A stretch of 35,093 bases of DNA from Shewanella colwelliana ATCC 39565 (GTDB lineage: Bacteria > Pseudomonadota > Gammaproteobacteria > Enterobacterales > Shewanellaceae). Position 1 is the stretch's first letter. Each line of letters starts with the position of its first letter. Positions 32,865 through 35,093 of this stretch are shown one piece after another. The DNA lies in NCBI RefSeq assembly GCF_000518705.1, contig NZ_JAEC01000041.1, positions 1 through 35,093 on the forward strand, given 5' to 3'. A program made the translations under genes and the position numbers. The notes beneath the pieces are model-generated. The model saw nothing but the letters and a program-made list of their open reading frames with translations, was not told where the DNA came from and searched no databases.

Positions 32865-33860
32865 ATGAACCAAAATGTCGAGTTGAGTGCCCTCGCTGTA
32901 AAGGCTGTGCGTGAAAGACGCCGTATGACGCAAGAAGATCTGGCTGAAAAAAGCAACATGTCTGAAAGGCAGATCCAACGCATCGAAGATGCCAGTAATA
33001 CAAGGCAAACTAAACAAGGAAATGCTGAGCGAATAGCTGAAGCACTTGGTATATCACTGGACTCTTTATTGCAGTCTCCTGATTCTGAACGGATTGGTTG
33101 GGTTGTCACTCAGGAAGGTAGGTTCATGGGAGTACGCCATGAAATTCGCTCACTGCTAAGCGAAATCAAGCACTCAGCCATGCCTTTTGAAAATCAACCA
33201 CGTGATTCAACAACATTATATATACAAAGTAAGACTTTACCCTGGGGAGTAACCATAGAGCACCATTTCAAAGGCGGCAATGAGATGAGCTGGGAAATTC
33301 GGCCTGTTAAGTATGATGAAGATATAGGACTCCTCTGGACTGAACCAGATGCTATGGACGATATGCTCTGGGAAATAGATGTCGCTCAACTGCTCTACGA
33401 AACGGCCTATGACGTGATTATCGATGGCAAGCCTGTAGTCCCGGATGATATTAAGCCTCAATACCAGGTGAAGTTCTTCCACCAGGAAGAAGGAGCAGCA
33501 GAGAGGGTATTCCAAGGCTATCAGTTGATCAAAGACGACTCAGACTTAGCTATTTCTCTAGGCATCTGGCTATCAGAACGTAAGACCAAGGTACATGCCT
33601 CGCTCTGTTCCACGTTACTGGGCACACTGCAAATTGAGTCAGGAGCACTGGATAATGTAAGCCTCGTTGTTTCACGGGTGTGGCAAGACAGCGATGGCCA
33701 GTTACAGCTTGCACCGTGGACATATAAGCACCGTGAATCCCTTGTAACTTCAATCAATAAGCGACACGTTGACAAGCAGGGTCCTGCACACGTTACCTAT
33801 TCAGAACCTATGCGCTATAACAGAACTGTTACGTCAATGACTCCTGCACTGCCTGCATAA
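32865..33860 (+). CDS. XRE-family regulator with a long unknown C-terminal domain
   Basis: A 331-residue protein with an N-terminal lambda-repressor-type helix-turn-helix (about residues 9-68; MTQEDLAEKSNMSERQIQRI). The following 260 residues contain no domain I recognise; they are acidic (WTEPDAMDDMLWEID) and carry a segment ISLGIWLSERKTKVHASLCS. No membrane segment is seen. It is divergent from the four-gene operon and most likely controls it, perhaps repressing it until a signal binds the C-terminal part. The Shine-Dalgarno sequence is weak (GAG only). Confidence 0.8.
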   Translation: MNQNVELSALAVKAVRERRRMTQEDLAEKSNMSERQIQRIEDASNTRQTKQGNAERIAEALGISLDSLLQSPDSERIGWVVTQEGRFMGVRHEIRSLLSEIKHSAMPFENQPRDSTTLYIQSKTLPWGVTIEHHFKGGNEMSWEIRPVKYDEDIGLLWTEPDAMDDMLWEIDVAQLLYETAYDVIIDGKPVVPDDIKPQYQVKFFHQEEGAAERVFQGYQLIKDDSDLAISLGIWLSERKTKVHASLCSTLLGTLQIESGALDNVSLVVSRVWQDSDGQLQLAPWTYKHRESLVTSINKRHVDKQGPAHVTYSEPMRYNRTVTSMTPALPA

Positions 33861-33955
33861 AATGGTGTTAAATGAAACTGGCTGGTATCAAAAGAAACAT
33901 TGTTATAAGTGACGTTCCTTCACTTTTATTAGGAACACCAAATGAGGACAAATCA

Positions 33956-34042
33956 ATGAATACACTAAAAAATGGACCAAGCAAAACAGGAAACCCTTCT
34001 GGACCTAGTAGAGGAAACAATCCAGCAAGGCCACCTAGATAA
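33956..34042 (+). CDS. Tiny Gly/Pro/Asn-rich peptide
   Basis: A 28-codon frame, MNTLKNGPSKTGNPSGPSRG followed by NNPARPPR and TAA, with GAGG eight bases ahead. It is followed 24 bases later by a perfect terminator hairpin, so it looks like a real transcription unit. The frame stays open upstream to an ATG at 33872, which would give 56 residues, but that start has no ribosome-binding site. The product would be unstructured, basic and cysteine-free. It follows the XRE gene by 95 bases. Function unknown. Confidence 0.5.
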   Translation: MNTLKNGPSKTGNPSGPSRGNNPARPPR

Positions 34043-34065
34043 TAACGGTACAGCAATGTAAATAA

Positions 34066-34101
34066 GGACAAGAACATTTCTTTGAGGGCGTGTTCTTGTC
34101 C
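34066..34101 (+). terminator. Terminator after the tiny peptide gene
   Basis: GGACAAGAACA at 34066-34076 pairs exactly with TGTTCTTGTCC at 34091-34101 (14-base loop), followed by GTGTTT. Confidence 0.7.
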
Positions 34102-34393
34102 GTGTTTATAAATTTTAACATCACAGGAAAACAGTCAAGGTTCGTGTACCACTGGAAACACCATGGTAATTGTCGTTACCATTAAGTTGGCTTAACTAGC
34201 ATACAGCTACTACAGATATAGCTCAGACATGAAAAGCCACTACTCGTTTTGTACAAAAGTGTGCCCGCAATTCTACTTAATTATCCCCCGTTAATTATTA
34301 AATCTATGGCAACGACTAATTATGCAGTTCAAATAACAATCAAAAAGCCGATTGAGTTATCGTCTGTCTATCTGCACACGCTTCTTCCTTAAC
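34102..34393. other. Non-coding gap
   Basis: No gene is seen here. The only notable element is the fifth island motif copy at 34175-34190; the rest is AT-rich sequence without clear signals. Confidence 0.5.
34175..34190 (+). repeat. Island motif, fifth copy
   Basis: GTTACCATTAAGTTGG matches the RTTAYCRTTAAGTTRR consensus fully. Confidence 0.6.
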
Positions 34394-34741
34394 TTAGCAC
34401 TCAACACGAGGTACACAGTAATCGGGGGCATTAGGGTCACCACTTCCCACGCAGGTACTCAACCCAAATATAAGTAGGAGTATCAACGCCCCTTGAATGA
34501 TACGTGCCAATATCATGGCTGCTGCATCACCAGCTTTACGTTTAGCTCGCTTTATTCGTTCTTCATGAGTAGGTAATGTACGGAGAGACCAATCTAATCC
34601 TCCATCATTACGTACTATACAGAAACAGCCTGTGCCATCATTAAAACGAACGTGAATATCGACCCCCCCCTCCTCCCAAACGTGTCTTTCTTGCATTCCT
34701 TTAAAAGTAACTTTGTGGTAAGCCCCTAGAACAATAGACAC
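34394..34741 (-). CDS. Hypothetical single-pass membrane protein, start possibly clipped by an IS
   Basis: I do not recognise this 115-residue frame. Residues about 5-55 look like a small beta domain (VTFKGMQERHVWEEGGVDIH). A basic patch (EERIKRAKRKAGDAAA) precedes one transmembrane helix (about 77-95), and a short Cys-containing tail (STCVGSGDPNAPDYC) follows. The only start is a GTG at 34741 with no good ribosome-binding site. The IS3-family element begins about 16 bases further on, so the native start may have been cut off. Confidence 0.5.
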   Translation of the reverse strand: MSIVLGAYHKVTFKGMQERHVWEEGGVDIHVRFNDGTGCFCIVRNDGGLDWSLRTLPTHEERIKRAKRKAGDAAAMILARIIQGALILLLIFGLSTCVGSGDPNAPDYCVPRVEC

Positions 34742-34781
34742 TTCATAGAGTTATAATGGACCAAAAATTATGAGGTGTTAC

Positions 34782-35075
34782 ATGCGCGGAAAACGTTATC
34801 CCGATGAGTTCAAAATTGAAGCCGTCAAACAAGTCACTGAACGTGGTTATAAAATCGCTGATGTGGCAGAAAGGTTAGGTATCACAACTAAAAGCTTGCA
34901 CAACTGGATTAACAAGTTCGATAAACCAGAGAAGCAACACATCACCATCGATAATCAGCAAGACGAAATTCGTAAACTTAAAGCGGAGCTTCGGCGAGTT
35001 ACTGAAGAGCGAAATATACTAAAGGAGGCCGCCGTGTACTTTGCAAGCGAGTCAAAGAAAAGTACACGTTCATAA
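34782..35075 (+). CDS. IS3-family transposase OrfA
   Basis: The start at 34782 (MRGKRYPDEF) has GAGG six bases ahead and is preferred over 34770. The 97-residue product has the OrfA helix-turn-helix (about 8-45; KIADVAERLGITTKSLHNWI) and a leucine-zipper-like coiled coil (about 58-85; IRKLKAELRRVTEERNILKE). The closing ILKEAAVYFASESKK is a family hallmark. It binds the element ends. The full transposase is normally made by -1 slippage into orfB near the end of this gene. Confidence 0.92.
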   Translation: MRGKRYPDEFKIEAVKQVTERGYKIADVAERLGITTKSLHNWINKFDKPEKQHITIDNQQDEIRKLKAELRRVTEERNILKEAAVYFASESKKSTRS

Positions 35076-35093
35076 AGTCTCGACTCGACCAAT
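35057..35093 (+). CDS. IS3-family transposase OrfB, 5' fragment
   Basis: In the -1 frame relative to orfA the sequence reads EKYTFIKSRLDQ, a typical OrfB opening, and overlaps the end of orfA at AAAGAAAAG, a likely slippage site. The gene continues past the window, including the DDE catalytic core. Confidence 0.75.

Larger units (their letters stand above)
34758..35093 (+). mobile_element. Left part of an IS3-family insertion sequence, cut by the window end
   Basis: The element carries orfA and the first codons of a -1 frame orfB. The left end is probably near TGGACCAAAA at 34758, where a TG-starting terminal repeat would be expected. A TATAAT at 34752-34757 sits immediately outside. The right end, target duplication and rest of orfB lie beyond 35093. 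Confidence 0.8.

Noticed and set aside
33868..34077. Leftward 69-codon hydrophobic frame
   Set aside because: It is antisense to the small Gly/Pro/Asn-rich frame, lacks a ribosome-binding site and overlaps the terminator hairpin.

Overview
The window reads as the chromosome of a marine or aquatic gammaproteobacterium, most likely Shewanella or a close relative. This is an inference from gene content: a Shewanella-type chromosomal integron integrase, two molybdoenzyme respiration operons, and a single-chain ThrE-type exporter. No rRNA, tRNA or CRISPR array was seen.

Layout. (1) 1-1606: an integron integrase gene followed by a hairpin-rich non-coding stretch. (2) 1607-2185: a secreted protein of unknown function. 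(3) 2346-15442: a respiration region. A leftward ttrBA-like pair (tetrathionate-reductase-type molybdoenzyme and four-cluster ferredoxin, with no membrane subunit) is divergent from a LysR-type regulator. Next comes a rightward unit: DmsA-type molybdoenzyme, DmsB-type ferredoxin, TorD-type chaperone, di-haem cytochrome b, outer-membrane porin and a chemoreceptor. Together these cover substrate entry, sensing, reduction, enzyme maturation and quinol oxidation. The substrate cannot be read from the sequence. (4) 15560-18989: an lpxL-type acyltransferase and a ykvA (DUF1232) gene. Between them sits a LysR / NTF2-isochorismatase pair flanked by an exact 106-bp duplication of the ykvA 3' end; the left copy is a broken gene fragment. 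(5) 19074-26963: ordinary chromosomal genes (ygiQ, a MAPEG protein, a ThrE-like exporter split by an in-frame amber codon, an Omp85-like protein, a solute-binding protein, an EamA transporter).

(6) About 27100 to the end looks like an accessory island. It starts near a 12-bp triple repeat inside an inverted repeat. It then carries a PD-(D/E)XK nuclease gene and a tight four-gene leftward operon: a small IGWP-motif protein, a calcineurin-like phosphoesterase, a second unrelated PD-(D/E)XK protein, and an RNase J-like metallo-beta-lactamase nuclease with a one-base frameshift. A divergent XRE regulator, a tiny Gly/Pro/Asn-rich peptide with its own terminator, a possibly clipped membrane-protein gene and the left part of an IS3-family element follow. 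Five copies of a 16-bp motif (RTTAYCRTTAAGTTRR) occur only in the island's non-coding gaps. The four-gene operon with its regulator is the best candidate for an undescribed, probably defensive, system.

All calls come from reading the sequence and remembered family motifs. No database search was run.
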